From Terrimonas sp. (GTDB lineage: Bacteria; Bacteroidota; Bacteroidia; Chitinophagales; Chitinophagaceae): a stretch of 64,000 bases of DNA. The stretch lies in assembly GCF_003075435.1 (NCBI RefSeq), contig NZ_QCZJ01000014.1, forward strand, positions 1-64,000, written 5' to 3'. The notes beneath the pieces were generated by a model. The model did not search any database. It saw only the letters and a program-made list of their open reading frames with translations, and had not been told where the DNA came from. A program made the position numbers and the translations under genes. Positions 9,244 through 18,301 of the stretch are shown one piece after another (position 1 is the stretch's first letter; each line of letters opens with the position of its first letter).

Positions 9244-9954
9244 TCATTTCAGCAAAATCATCATTGAGTAACCTCCCCAAAGTTTAATGCTTAATTCTTT
9301 ATTGATTGCAAAACTTATTTTCCTCAATTGTTTTTTTACAAATAATTTAAACGTTGCAGCCGGCTTAATATCCAGGTCGGGTTTTGAATATTCAAAATCA
9401 ATAACAGTAAAGCCGATATCAGCCAAAAACCATAATACCATTTCCTTTGAAAAATAATGAATATGTCCTACCGCATTTCTTTGTTGCAATAATATATGCG
9501 GTCTGAGCAATGACCAGCAACACAAATCAAGTGGAATATGAAATATAAAATATTCGCTTCGTGCTTTCAACTTCCGTAAAAAGCCATAAAAATCATCTAT
9601 ATGTTCAATAACATCTATAGCTAACAACAGGTTGGTTTGAGGATAACCATCTTTGGTATAATCATCATTTATAAATTGTACATTACCGGTACCTTTTTTA
9701 CAGGCAATGGCAATAGCATCAGGAGCAATATCAAACCCCGTAAATGTTTTTGTACCCAGATCTTTCTTAGCAAGTTCTTCCAGAACTCCACCTGCTCCAC
9801 AACCCACATCTACTATATCAGCTGGTAAAATATTATTTCTTTTCAGCAGTTTATGAATTATAGCCGCCTTCCACGAAGCATCTTCAAGATTCCAGTTTTG
9901 GTTGTGCTCCAGGTAACTTCCTCCTGTATAAAATTCATTACTGCTTATCTTCAT
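9244..9954 (-). CDS. Class I SAM-dependent methyltransferase
   Basis: A 236-residue Rossmann methyltransferase. Motif I is VDVGCGAGG at residues 48-56, an acidic residue ends the next strand (G-F-D-I-A), and LLLAIDVIEHIDD follows as the usual post-motif segment. The overall pattern resembles UbiG/Methyltransf_23-like enzymes. The start ATG overlaps the stop of the upstream flippase gene (ATGA), so the two are co-translated. With the GT4 gene downstream it probably decorates a surface glycan or glycolipid, but the acceptor is unknown. Confidence 0.8.
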   Translation of the reverse strand: MKISSNEFYTGGSYLEHNQNWNLEDASWKAAIIHKLLKRNNILPADIVDVGCGAGGVLEELAKKDLGTKTFTGFDIAPDAIAIACKKGTGNVQFINDDYTKDGYPQTNLLLAIDVIEHIDDFYGFLRKLKARSEYFIFHIPLDLCCWSLLRPHILLQQRNAVGHIHYFSKEMVLWFLADIGFTVIDFEYSKPDLDIKPAATFKLFVKKQLRKISFAINKELSIKLWGGYSMMILLK

Positions 9955-11252
9955 AAACGGGGCTTCCAGTTTTCTACAATCATTTGCTTTAATTGATAAA
10001 AGTCTGCCATACTGATTTTGTAAAACCGCAGATAAGATATTGAATTTTCCTTTCTGAAAACTGAGAGAAGAAAAATATGATAAAAAATATATCCGATACT
10101 GCTGACAGTGGCAGCGCCATTTATACCATACCGTGGCGTAATAATCATATTACCGGCAATAATCACTCCTAAGGTAAAACATAAGGTTATAACATTAATC
10201 TTTATTCTTTTAACGCCCGCATAGTATGCTGTTACAGGATACAACATTACTAATGCCAATACACCTGGTATCAGCAATAAAAATGAAGTATACATTTCGT
10301 TGAATGTTTTACCAAAAATAAATGGAAATAACCAAAAACCTGTTGCTGCAAGCCCCAGGCAAACAAATACATATATCAAGAGCAATACTCTTGCAATAAT
10401 GGCAATCTTTTCACTTATACGACTTTCACCCGAACCGATAATTGACGGGAATACCGCGCTGGCAATAATTGACGGCAAAATGAAAAGTGTTTGTGCCAGC
10501 TTTGATACCTGTATATAATTTCCCAATGCTGTCGCGGAACAATAATATTCAACAAACCAATAATCTATTCTGTATACCAGAAAAAAAAGAATATTCGCAG
10601 AAAAAGCTACAAAACTATATTTCGCAATTTTTATAAGATCTCGTTTCACCGGTATCTTAAACAATGCCGGCCTACCATATTTTGCATAAAACAATATTGC
10701 CGTTAATACACCCTGTATAAGAAACCCGGCGAAAAATATATTTATATATGTTTGAGAACTGAACAATAATCCATTGGAGAAAGGAATTAAAGCGACAAGC
10801 ACGATGTTTATCAATGCAAGTAACATGTTGGGCAGGGCAAAATTCTTTTTGGCGTAAAAAGCCGCAGTAAAAAAGTTAACAAGCATACAGCCGGAAACAT
10901 AACATACCGCCGGAAAAAATTGTTGAGCATATGATTCGGGAATAAAGCCAGCATATATAGATACCTCTAAGAGAATAAACACCACAATAGTGGAGAACAG
11001 CGTCCACAACACCGAGAAATTAGCAAGTTTTAATACCGGCACTTCACCTGAAGCAGTATAATATGCCACCCCAGACTCCATACTTAAACCTGATATGGCA
11101 ACAATTAGCGCGAAATTATTTACAACAAAATAAATAAGCCCGCTATACGATGCTTCGTAATAGCGGGCTATCATAATATTCAGCAGCAGCACAGATGCGA
11201 AGTATATACCCCTCCACAGTACACTTTGATATATAAGGCTGCGAAGTTTCAT
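9951..11252 (-). CDS. Polysaccharide flippase (Wzx/MOP type)
   Basis: A 433-residue polytopic membrane protein with about 12 hydrophobic segments. The start (MKLRSLIYQSVLWRGIYFAS) and the spacing of helices are those of oligosaccharide flippases in the MOP superfamily, with a Polysacc_synt_C-like second half. It is expected to move undecaprenyl-linked repeat units across the inner membrane. It lies 3 bp after tpiA and overlaps the methyltransferase gene. No Wzy polymerase is seen in the window, so export of a short glycan or a scattered pathway is possible. Confidence 0.8.
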   Translation of the reverse strand: MKLRSLIYQSVLWRGIYFASVLLLNIMIARYYEASYSGLIYFVVNNFALIVAISGLSMESGVAYYTASGEVPVLKLANFSVLWTLFSTIVVFILLEVSIYAGFIPESYAQQFFPAVCYVSGCMLVNFFTAAFYAKKNFALPNMLLALINIVLVALIPFSNGLLFSSQTYINIFFAGFLIQGVLTAILFYAKYGRPALFKIPVKRDLIKIAKYSFVAFSANILFFLVYRIDYWFVEYYCSATALGNYIQVSKLAQTLFILPSIIASAVFPSIIGSGESRISEKIAIIARVLLLIYVFVCLGLAATGFWLFPFIFGKTFNEMYTSFLLLIPGVLALVMLYPVTAYYAGVKRIKINVITLCFTLGVIIAGNMIITPRYGINGAATVSSIGYIFYHIFLLSVFRKENSISYLRFYKISMADFYQLKQMIVENWKPRL

Positions 11253-11255
11253 TGA

Positions 11256-12017
11256 TTATTTCAATGCATCGATAATCTGCGTGAAGTCTGCAGCGACCAG
11301 CGAAGCTCCTCCAACCAATCCTCCGTCTACATCCGGTTTTGAAAATATTTCTTTAGCATTACTGCCTTTTACACTGCCGCCATATAAAATCGGAACAATA
11401 CCGGCAGTTTCTTTACCATATTGAGCGGCTAATACAGCTCTGAGATGTTGATGCATTTCCTGCGCCTGGTCTGCAGTGGCGGTTTTTCCTGTTCCTATTG
11501 CCCATATTGGTTCATAGGCAATCACTATTTTTGCCAGTTGCTCTGCAGACAAATGAAAAAGACTCTCTTTTAATTGTTTTTCCACAAAGCTGTTTTGTGT
11601 TCCTGCCTCACGAATGTTCAAAGGCTCTCCGCAACAAAAAATGGGTGTAAGTCCGTAGCTTAATGCCATATCCACTTTCTGTGCAAGCAATGCATTGGAT
11701 TCAGAAAAATATTCTCTTCTTTCAGAGTGCCCCAATACCACATATTCCACACCAAGAGAATGAATCATTTCTACCGAAGTTTCCCCGGTATAAGCTCCTG
11801 ATTTTTTTTCAGAACAGTTTTGTGCCGCAACAAAATAATTAGGATGGCTGTTTACCTTGCTTTGCGCAAGAGCGAGATACGGAAATGGAACCGCGAATAC
11901 TACCTTCTGATGATCTGAAAGTTGTTTGGACTGCTGCAGCAGGTTATTTAATAATTCCTCTGCCTGCGTAATCGTAAGATTCATTTTCCAGTTGGCGGCG
12001 GCTACTTGTTGTCTCAT
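11256..12017 (-). CDS. tpiA: Triosephosphate isomerase
   Basis: Interconverts dihydroxyacetone phosphate and glyceraldehyde 3-phosphate in glycolysis. The 253-residue length is standard. Catalytic residues are all present: Lys11 in NWKMN, His97 in GHSERR, Glu169 in the loop YEPIWAIGTG; the phosphate-binding ILYGGSVKGSNA is also intact. Its ATG overlaps the stop of the upstream GlmU-like gene by one base. Housekeeping genes inside glycan operons are common in Bacteroidota. Confidence 0.97.
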   Translation of the reverse strand: MRQQVAAANWKMNLTITQAEELLNNLLQQSKQLSDHQKVVFAVPFPYLALAQSKVNSHPNYFVAAQNCSEKKSGAYTGETSVEMIHSLGVEYVVLGHSERREYFSESNALLAQKVDMALSYGLTPIFCCGEPLNIREAGTQNSFVEKQLKESLFHLSAEQLAKIVIAYEPIWAIGTGKTATADQAQEMHQHLRAVLAAQYGKETAGIVPILYGGSVKGSNAKEIFSKPDVDGGLVGGASLVAADFTQIIDALK

Positions 12018-13183
12018 TATAGTGTTGTTTTGTATAAATGTTTTAAAATGGCTGTTTCTTTATCTGTTAATTTTTGATGCTTCAGCTTTTTCCAGTTATC
12101 AATGTGCTGCAATGCTTTTTCAAGAATATACCGGTCGTTTACTCCCCATGTAAAATCAGGGATGTGTTTAGCGCTTAATCCTTCTCCAAAAATATTACAG
12201 GCTACGCCTGCAAATGTAGCGGTATTCAGTGAAGTATTAATAGCGGTTCTGGTATAATCTCCCATCATTACACCACATTTTAATCCTGCGTTTATATGCT
12301 CACTACCCGGAAATAATTTAATGATATCGCCTGCATCGTTTTTTATATTTGAATTGGAAGTGCCGGCTCCCAGGTTGCACCACTCTCCTATTACCGAATC
12401 GCCAAGATATCCATGATGCGCTTTATTAGAATAACCCATCAGAATACTATTTTTTATTTCTCCGCCTGCATGGCAAAATGGACCTATAGTAGTTGCGCCA
12501 TATATAGCTGTTCCCATTTTAAGCACAGCAGACTCACCCAAAGCAAATGCCCCTCTTATCATGCAACCTTCCATGATAGTTGCATTGCGGCCAATATATA
12601 CCGGACCGGCAGAGGCATTAATAATACAGTGCTCCACTATTGCGCCATCTTCAATAAAAATATTTTCAGGAGCTACTACCCTATTGGTGTCAGCAATTTT
12701 TTTTGACTGCCTGCCACCTGTTATTAATTGAAAGTCGAAACGTATTGCTTCATCATTATATTGAAACAGATGCCAGGGATAGCTGATATAAACCACCTCC
12801 CCATCAAGTTGTGTTGTTTTATTAAATGCTGAAATTTTTATATCATCTACCTGCACATTTTGATGCTGCTCCGTATAAAAGGCAATAATATTATTCTTAT
12901 ATACAATAGCTTCATCATGCTGCAATTCATCTAACATTGCCAGCAATACACTACCGGGAAGAATAGCAGCATTGATAAAAAGCTTTTTCCCCGGGCTCAT
13001 TCCCTTATTACTGATATATTCCGCTGTGAGCGTTTCTACCTTCTTTCCGGTAATATATTCCCATCTTTCTTTGGGTGTTAATATACCAAAACGAATATCC
13101 GCTACGGCCCGTGTTTGTGTAAAGGGAAAAAGCGATCCTCTTTGAGTAGTATCAAATAAAACGATATCCGTATTTTTCAGCAT
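12017..13183 (-). CDS. GlmU-like sugar nucleotidyl/acetyltransferase
   Basis: A 388-residue protein of the Bacteroidota alternative GlmU family. The N-terminal half is a divergent nucleotidyltransferase-like region (DIVLFDTTQRGSLFPFTQTR, then ADIRFGILTPKERWE). The C-terminal half is a left-handed beta-helix of hexapeptide repeats (about 165-330: IGRNATIMEGCMIRGAFALG and NSILMGYSNKAHHGYLGDSV). It probably makes UDP-GlcNAc or a related activated amino sugar for peptidoglycan and LPS. The family assignment is firm; which of the two GlmU activities it holds is not certain. Confidence 0.8.
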   Translation of the reverse strand: MLKNTDIVLFDTTQRGSLFPFTQTRAVADIRFGILTPKERWEYITGKKVETLTAEYISNKGMSPGKKLFINAAILPGSVLLAMLDELQHDEAIVYKNNIIAFYTEQHQNVQVDDIKISAFNKTTQLDGEVVYISYPWHLFQYNDEAIRFDFQLITGGRQSKKIADTNRVVAPENIFIEDGAIVEHCIINASAGPVYIGRNATIMEGCMIRGAFALGESAVLKMGTAIYGATTIGPFCHAGGEIKNSILMGYSNKAHHGYLGDSVIGEWCNLGAGTSNSNIKNDAGDIIKLFPGSEHINAGLKCGVMMGDYTRTAINTSLNTATFAGVACNIFGEGLSAKHIPDFTWGVNDRYILEKALQHIDNWKKLKHQKLTDKETAILKHLYKTTL

Positions 13184-13194
13184 ATGCTCAAAGA

Positions 13195-13386
13195 TCAGTT
13201 GTGAATAAAAATTTCCTGCTTTTTTGTGATATCCAGTTTAGATGAAAGAATACCGGCAATAAGAATGTCCCGGTATTCAGGTGAGCGGGCAGTATATATT
13301 ATATAGGCAGGTACTGTAATATTTCTCACTCCTTCAACCAATACATTAACAGGCATGGTTGAGAAAAAACAATCTTTATATAACAT
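13195..13386 (-). CDS. Small protein of unknown function
   Basis: A 63-residue reading frame filling the gap between the M1 peptidase gene and the GlmU-like gene, in the same direction. From ATG 13386 the protein begins MLYKDCFFSTMPVNVLVEG and is mostly beta-like with no membrane segment. The longer frame to 13410 would use TTG. No family is recognised. Tight packing (24 bp after the M1 stop, 11 bp before the next gene) supports it being translated, but it could be spurious. Confidence 0.45.
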   Translation of the reverse strand: MLYKDCFFSTMPVNVLVEGVRNITVPAYIIYTARSPEYRDILIAGILSSKLDITKKQEIFIHN

Positions 13387-13410
13387 TTCTTTAACGCCGG
13401 TTTCATTCAA

Positions 13411-15066
13411 TTAATTAACTTTCTTTATCTCCACATAAAAATTCCTGTCAACAGAAAATTCAGTAACCGCTTGTTTCACTTTCAACTTTTTCCATCTTTG
13501 TGTTGGGCTTATCCAGAATGCTGCACCGCCGGCTTGTACCTTTAAAGGCAAATCAAATCCGTTTATGCAGTTGGTCCAGCGATAAGTAATTTTTTTCCCT
13601 TCAATTTTATATTCAAGCACCGGTATTTGAACATTGTTCAGGTACTGATCAAATACTTTCGAAAAATCAATACCGGCTTCTTTGCTGATGTATTGCTTTA
13701 CATCCGCACCATCAACGGTTTTATGATAAAATTTTCCATTCAATCCTCTTAATATCTTCCTGAACTTTTCATCATCATTAATTACCTGTCGAATGGTGTG
13801 AATCATATTTCCTCCTTTATAATACATATCGCCCGAGCCTTCCTGGTTAACACCATACGGGCCTTGCACGGGAAGCTTATTCTGTATCCTGCTTCTCGTA
13901 CCTATCACATAATCATTGCCTGCTTCTTTGCCAAATTCGCAGGTTACAAAAATGGTTTCTGAATAATTGGTAAAGCTCTCATGCACCCACATATCAGCAA
14001 CATCATTGGAAGTTATATTATTACCAAACCATTCATGCCCGCTTTCATGCACAATTATGAAGTCCCATTTTAATCCCCAGCCTGTCTCCGAAAGATCAGT
14101 TCCCCTGTAACCATTGGCAAAATTATTTCCATAAGCCACAGCGCTCTGGTGTTCCATACCCAAATGCGGCGCTTCAACCAGCTTATAACCATCTTCATAA
14201 AAAGGGTAAGGCCCAAACCAGTGCTCAAAACATTTCAGCATTTGGGCAGCCTGCTTAAATTGTTCTTTTGCTTTATCAAGGTTATAATCCAGCACCCAAT
14301 AATCGCAGTCCAGTTTCCCTTTTTCACCTGCAAAATCTTCATGCCAGTGCGCATACTTGCCTATATAAGGAATGATATTATAATTGTTGATAGGATTGGT
14401 TACCGCCCAGGTATATGCTGTCGTTCCATCACCGTTCTTAATGGTACTTCTCCATCTTCCATTCGATATTGCAACCAATGTATCAGGAACGATCATGGTT
14501 ACTGAAGCACTGTCCGGTTCATCGCTCTGGTGATCTTTACATGGATACCAAACGCTTGCGCCAAGTCCCTGGCAGGCAACACTGATCCACGGATTTCCAC
14601 TTTTATCTTTACTCCATATTACACCGCCATCCCAGGGCGGGCGGATGGCAGGACGGGGAATACCATGATAATATACTATAATATTCTTTATTGCTTTTAT
14701 TTCCTGGTTTTGTGGTACACTCACAAAATACGCATTCCCATCTCTGCGAAACATAAGCGATTTACCATCAAGTATAACACTATCTATATCCAGTCCCACC
14801 TGCAGATCAACCTGCATTTCTTTTGTGGGGGTTGACAAAACCTGGTAAGCAATAATATTCTTTCCTGCTATGCTCCGTTTATTAAAATCAAAGCTGCAGG
14901 TCAAATCATATTTTGTAACATTCCACCAGCTTCTTTCAGGTGTTATGGTGCCCCTGAGCGTATCTGCCCGTGTAAACTCGCCAGGCTGATGTGTTAGCTG
15001 CGAAAAAAGCTGAACCGAACAAAAGGAAAGCAGTAATAAAACCGCTACAGACTTTATTTTTTGCAC
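13411..15066 (-). CDS. M1-family zinc metallopeptidase
   Basis: A secreted aminopeptidase-type enzyme of 551 residues, short for M1 as is usual in Bacteroidota. The signal peptide ends SVQLFSQ. An N-terminal beta domain (about 35-225) is followed by the substrate-binding GLGMEHQSAVAYG and the zinc site: His340, Glu341, His344 in HESGHEWFGN, and Glu363 in WVHES 18 residues later. A helical region and a short C-terminal beta segment complete it. The only sensible start is GTG at 15066. It heads the seven-gene minus operon and is divergent from the lipoprotein gene. Confidence 0.9.
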   Translation of the reverse strand: MQKIKSVAVLLLLSFCSVQLFSQLTHQPGEFTRADTLRGTITPERSWWNVTKYDLTCSFDFNKRSIAGKNIIAYQVLSTPTKEMQVDLQVGLDIDSVILDGKSLMFRRDGNAYFVSVPQNQEIKAIKNIIVYYHGIPRPAIRPPWDGGVIWSKDKSGNPWISVACQGLGASVWYPCKDHQSDEPDSASVTMIVPDTLVAISNGRWRSTIKNGDGTTAYTWAVTNPINNYNIIPYIGKYAHWHEDFAGEKGKLDCDYWVLDYNLDKAKEQFKQAAQMLKCFEHWFGPYPFYEDGYKLVEAPHLGMEHQSAVAYGNNFANGYRGTDLSETGWGLKWDFIIVHESGHEWFGNNITSNDVADMWVHESFTNYSETIFVTCEFGKEAGNDYVIGTRSRIQNKLPVQGPYGVNQEGSGDMYYKGGNMIHTIRQVINDDEKFRKILRGLNGKFYHKTVDGADVKQYISKEAGIDFSKVFDQYLNNVQIPVLEYKIEGKKITYRWTNCINGFDLPLKVQAGGAAFWISPTQRWKKLKVKQAVTEFSVDRNFYVEIKKVN

Positions 15067-15123
15067 TATACAAACGATTTAAGCGCTAAATTTAGCATGA
15101 TTTACGAATACCGCAGACAAATT

Positions 15124-16893
15124 ATGGTGATAAACCCCAAAGTTCCTTTAAACGGTAAGTATCCAGATTCACATACCCGTGCATTTCGTTTAATTTCTTC
15201 CATAACAATACTACTAATAACAGGCATAATCATGTTATTGGCAGGTTGCAGAAGCAAACATAATAACACAAAAAAAATATTTCGCTACAATCAATCTGAA
15301 GGTATAGCTTCATTAGATCCTGCTTTTGCAAAAAATCAGTCCATTATGTGGGCAACACACCAGTTGTACAATACACTGGTAGAAGTTGATGAAAATATGC
15401 AGATACGTCCATCTTTATGCAAAAGCTGGGAAATATCCGCTGACCGCCTGACATATACTTTTCATCTTCGCAATGATGTATATTTTCATGATAATACAGC
15501 TTTTGCCTCCGGAAAGGGAAGAAAAATGATTGCAGGGGATATAGCTTTCAGCCTGCACAGGATCATTGATAAAAAAACCGCATCGCCGGGCGCCTGGATC
15601 TTTAATAACAGGGTTGATCCTGTAAACGCATTTACGGCGTTAAATGATTCTACTTTTCAATTAAAGCTATTAAAGCCTTTTAATCCCATACTGAATATTC
15701 TGAGTATGCAATACTGCTCGGTTGTTCCTCATGAAGCAGTAGCGCAATATGGCAATGCATTCAGGAGAAATCCCTGCGGAACGGGTCCTTTTAAATTCAC
15801 GTTGTGGGAAGAAGGACAGTTATTGCTTATGTCGAAAAACGAACATTACTTTGAAAAAGACAGTGCCGGCAAAAACCTGCCTTATATTGATGGCATTAAA
15901 GTATCTTTTTTAGACAGCAAAGCAACGGAGTTTCTTGAATTTACACAAGGCAAGCTTGATTTTGTAAATGATATTGACGCATCGTTTAAAGACGAAGTGC
16001 TGACTAAAAAAGGAGAACTGCGAAAGGAATGGAAAGATAAAGCGGCTTTAAGCAAACACACTTTTCTAAATACAGAATACCTCGGCATTCTTGCTGACAC
16101 AAATAATCCTTTATTAAAAAACAATCCACTCAGGCTAAAAAAAGTAAGGCAGGCAGTTAATTACGGCATCGACAGGAGCAAAATGATCATGTATCTCCGT
16201 AATTCATTAGGTCTACCTGCAACAGGCGGTTTTATTCCGGCAGGATTACCTTCTTTTAACGCACAAAACTGGGGATATGATTATGATATTGCAAAATCTG
16301 CGCAACTGCTGAAAGAAGCCGGTTTCCCCGAGGGAAAAGGCCTGCCGGAATTTACATTGCTGACAATACCTGTATACGCAGAGTTGGGTAGCTTTGTTGC
16401 CAAACAACTGGAAGATATTGGCGTGAAAGTGCAGGTTGAAGTAGTACAAAAAAGTTTGTTGCTGGAACAAACGGCTAAATCAAATGCGTTGTTTTTCCGT
16501 GGAAGCTGGATGGCAGATTATCCGGATGCGGAAAATTATCTCAGTGTTTTTTATGGGAAAAATCCGGCACCCCCTAACTATACAAGGTATAAAAACACCG
16601 CATACGACAAATTATATGAACAGGCTTTAACAGAAGAAAACGATAGCCTGAGATATAAAATGTATAATGAGATGGATAAAATGATTATTTCAGATGCGGT
16701 TGTTGTTCCTTTATGGTATGATATGGTTGTGCGGCTGATACAGCCCCGTATTCGTAATTTTGTACCCAATAGTTTAAACCTGCTTGAGCTGAGGAAGGTG
16801 GCAATAGAAGAAGGTGGAAGGCGTAAGGTAAAAGGTGGGCAAGAAACAATAGTAACAACTAAAACAGTAAAAATAAAGCGCTTTAATGACTAA
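15124..16893 (+). CDS. Peptide/oligopeptide-binding lipoprotein (SBP_bac_5)
   Basis: Extracytoplasmic solute-binding protein of the DppA/OppA family. A lipobox (ITGIIMLLAGC) places it as a lipoprotein. Family hallmarks include EGIASLDPAFAK near the start, LTYTFHLRNDVYFHDN, and RQAVNYGIDRSKMI. No permease or ATPase genes are adjacent, so it is an orphan binding protein. ATG 15124 is preferred over 15097 because TAAATTTA at 15087-15094 looks like a -7 box. The last 25 or so residues (after L-L-E-L-R-K-V-A) are rich in G/R/K/T. They are encoded by a GGTGGAAGGCGTAAGG-type repeat run that appears to have extended the frame. Confidence 0.85.
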   Translation: MVINPKVPLNGKYPDSHTRAFRLISSITILLITGIIMLLAGCRSKHNNTKKIFRYNQSEGIASLDPAFAKNQSIMWATHQLYNTLVEVDENMQIRPSLCKSWEISADRLTYTFHLRNDVYFHDNTAFASGKGRKMIAGDIAFSLHRIIDKKTASPGAWIFNNRVDPVNAFTALNDSTFQLKLLKPFNPILNILSMQYCSVVPHEAVAQYGNAFRRNPCGTGPFKFTLWEEGQLLLMSKNEHYFEKDSAGKNLPYIDGIKVSFLDSKATEFLEFTQGKLDFVNDIDASFKDEVLTKKGELRKEWKDKAALSKHTFLNTEYLGILADTNNPLLKNNPLRLKKVRQAVNYGIDRSKMIMYLRNSLGLPATGGFIPAGLPSFNAQNWGYDYDIAKSAQLLKEAGFPEGKGLPEFTLLTIPVYAELGSFVAKQLEDIGVKVQVEVVQKSLLLEQTAKSNALFFRGSWMADYPDAENYLSVFYGKNPAPPNYTRYKNTAYDKLYEQALTEENDSLRYKMYNEMDKMIISDAVVVPLWYDMVVRLIQPRIRNFVPNSLNLLELRKVAIEEGGRRKVKGGQETIVTTKTVKIKRFND

Positions 16894-16929
16894 GAGCTGA
16901 TGGCTGATAGCTGATAGCTAAAACCTGAT
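16894..16929. repeat. AGCTGATAGCTGA-type repeat
   Basis: Directly after the lipoprotein stop codon GCTGATGGCTGATAGCTGAT is followed by AGCT, an imperfect direct and inverted repeat. The same word recurs in five other gaps (near 24.7, 25.6, 32.0, 44.3 and 47.5 kb). Confidence 0.6.
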
Positions 16930-16935
16930 ATTGCC

Positions 16936-17463
16936 ATGAACACAGACCCCCGTTATCCGATAGGAGAATATGAACCGCAGCCTTTTTCTGCACAAACAAA
17001 AGAAGCATGGCTGGCTGATATAAAATTTCTGCCACAGCTTCTTGAAAATGCGATATTAAACCTTGATGAGCAGCAATTACAAACGCCTTACCGCGATGGC
17101 GGCTGGACTGTTCAGCAACTGGTACACCATGTTGCCGACAGTCATATAAATGCTTATTGCAGGTTTAAACTGGGAATTACTGAAGATCATCCCTCTATAA
17201 AACCTTATGAAGAAAAACTTTGGGCAAACCTGCACGATAATCATTTACCCATCAATATATCCATTACACTTTTGCATGCATTGCACAGCAGGTTATATGA
17301 TTTGCTTTGCAGCATTGATGATAACACATGGAACAGAACGGTGTTTCACCCTGAAAGTAAAAAAACAATGACATTATGGTACTTGCTGGGCAGCTATGCG
17401 TGGCATGGCAAACATCATGCAGCGCATATTACTTCGCTTAAACAAAAAAAGAACTGGGCTTAA
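16936..17463 (+). CDS. YfiT/DinB-like metal-dependent transferase
   Basis: A 175-residue four-helix DinB-superfamily protein closest in layout to YfiT/BstA putative bacillithiol transferases. The three metal-binding histidines are visible in LVHHVADSHIN (first) and in WHGKHHAAHI (second and third). The N-terminal DPRYPIGEYEPQPF stretch is a YfiT signature. Members conjugate a low-molecular-weight thiol to reactive compounds, although the substrate here is unknown. It is followed 9 bp later by the Nudix gene, suggesting a two-gene stress or clean-up unit. Confidence 0.75.
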   Translation: MNTDPRYPIGEYEPQPFSAQTKEAWLADIKFLPQLLENAILNLDEQQLQTPYRDGGWTVQQLVHHVADSHINAYCRFKLGITEDHPSIKPYEEKLWANLHDNHLPINISITLLHALHSRLYDLLCSIDDNTWNRTVFHPESKKTMTLWYLLGSYAWHGKHHAAHITSLKQKKNWA

Positions 17464-17472
17464 AATATTTAT

Positions 17473-18030
17473 ATGAAAGATCTTAGCTGGAAAGTATTAT
17501 CATCTTCTTACTTGTTTAAAGATTTATGGTTTACGGTTAGAAAAGATAAATGTGTAACACCGGAAGGTACCGTTGTTGACCCCTATTATGTATATGAATT
17601 TCCTACCTGGGTAACCGTAGTAGCATTAACGGAGGACAATAAAGTTATTATGGTAAGGCAGTATCGCCATGCACTGGGAGAAACGCTTATGGAAATACCC
17701 GGGGGTTGTGTTGATGATACCGATACATCATTAGAAGAAGCTGCCGCACGTGAGCTGCTGGAAGAAACCGGTTATGTATGCGATCAATATGATTACCTGG
17801 GTAAAATATCAGCCAATCCTTCTACCAACAATAATATCATGCACATGTATCTTGCCCGCAACGGTAAAAAAATAAAAGAGCAGGCGTTGGATCATAATGA
17901 AGAAATAGAAGTATATCTTTTAACGATAGATGAAATAAAAGCATTGCTGAAAAGCAACCAGATACTGCAGGCAATGCATGCTACCTGCTTATTTTACGCA
18001 TTGAATAAATTAGAAGAAATGAGCTATTGA
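17473..18030 (+). CDS. Nudix hydrolase, ADP-ribose pyrophosphatase-like
   Basis: A 185-residue Nudix protein. The Nudix box spans residues 77-100 with the catalytic REL-x-EE-x-G core intact (RELLEETG). The loop before it carries one extra residue, and Asp/Thr stand where the first Glu of the consensus sits. YEFPTWVTVVALTEDNKVIM and VRQYRHALGETLMEIPGG resemble NudF/ADP-ribose or nucleoside-diphosphate-sugar hydrolases. It is likely co-transcribed with the YfiT-like gene. Confidence 0.85.
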   Translation: MKDLSWKVLSSSYLFKDLWFTVRKDKCVTPEGTVVDPYYVYEFPTWVTVVALTEDNKVIMVRQYRHALGETLMEIPGGCVDDTDTSLEEAAARELLEETGYVCDQYDYLGKISANPSTNNNIMHMYLARNGKKIKEQALDHNEEIEVYLLTIDEIKALLKSNQILQAMHATCLFYALNKLEEMSY

Positions 18031-18038
18031 TAAAAGAA

Positions 18039-18177
18039 GAAAGCATCAAGTTTTATATCGTATCCGGCTTTCGCCTTTTACTTTACTTAACCCGATGCTT
18101 TCGTGAGAAATTTCCTTCTTTTTACAGAATTCTGTTTCTCGTTGTTATCATCTTTCCGTTGCCGGTTTTCTGATAAC
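18039..18177. repeat. Inverted repeats after the Nudix gene
   Basis: GAAAGCATC (18039-18047) and GATGCTTTC (18094-18102) form a perfect 9-bp pair. GTTATCA (18144-18150) and TGATAAC (18171-18177) form a second pair. The first may terminate the Nudix transcript. The rest of the 270-bp gap is AT-rich and probably contains the promoter of the ATP-grasp gene; nothing more is recognised. Confidence 0.35.
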
Positions 18178-18301
18178 GTTTGTTCTATAAAGATAGCATA
18201 CGCTACCTGTTGTTTCCAAATTTTAAGCATATTTGATATGCACCCGATGCGCACATAGTTATACACATATTGTATTTATAATAGAAATCATATAACCACG
18301 A

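Noticed and set aside
13387-13410. N-terminal extension of the small protein using a TTG start
   Set aside because: An ATG follows eight codons later, and the extension has no feature in its favour.
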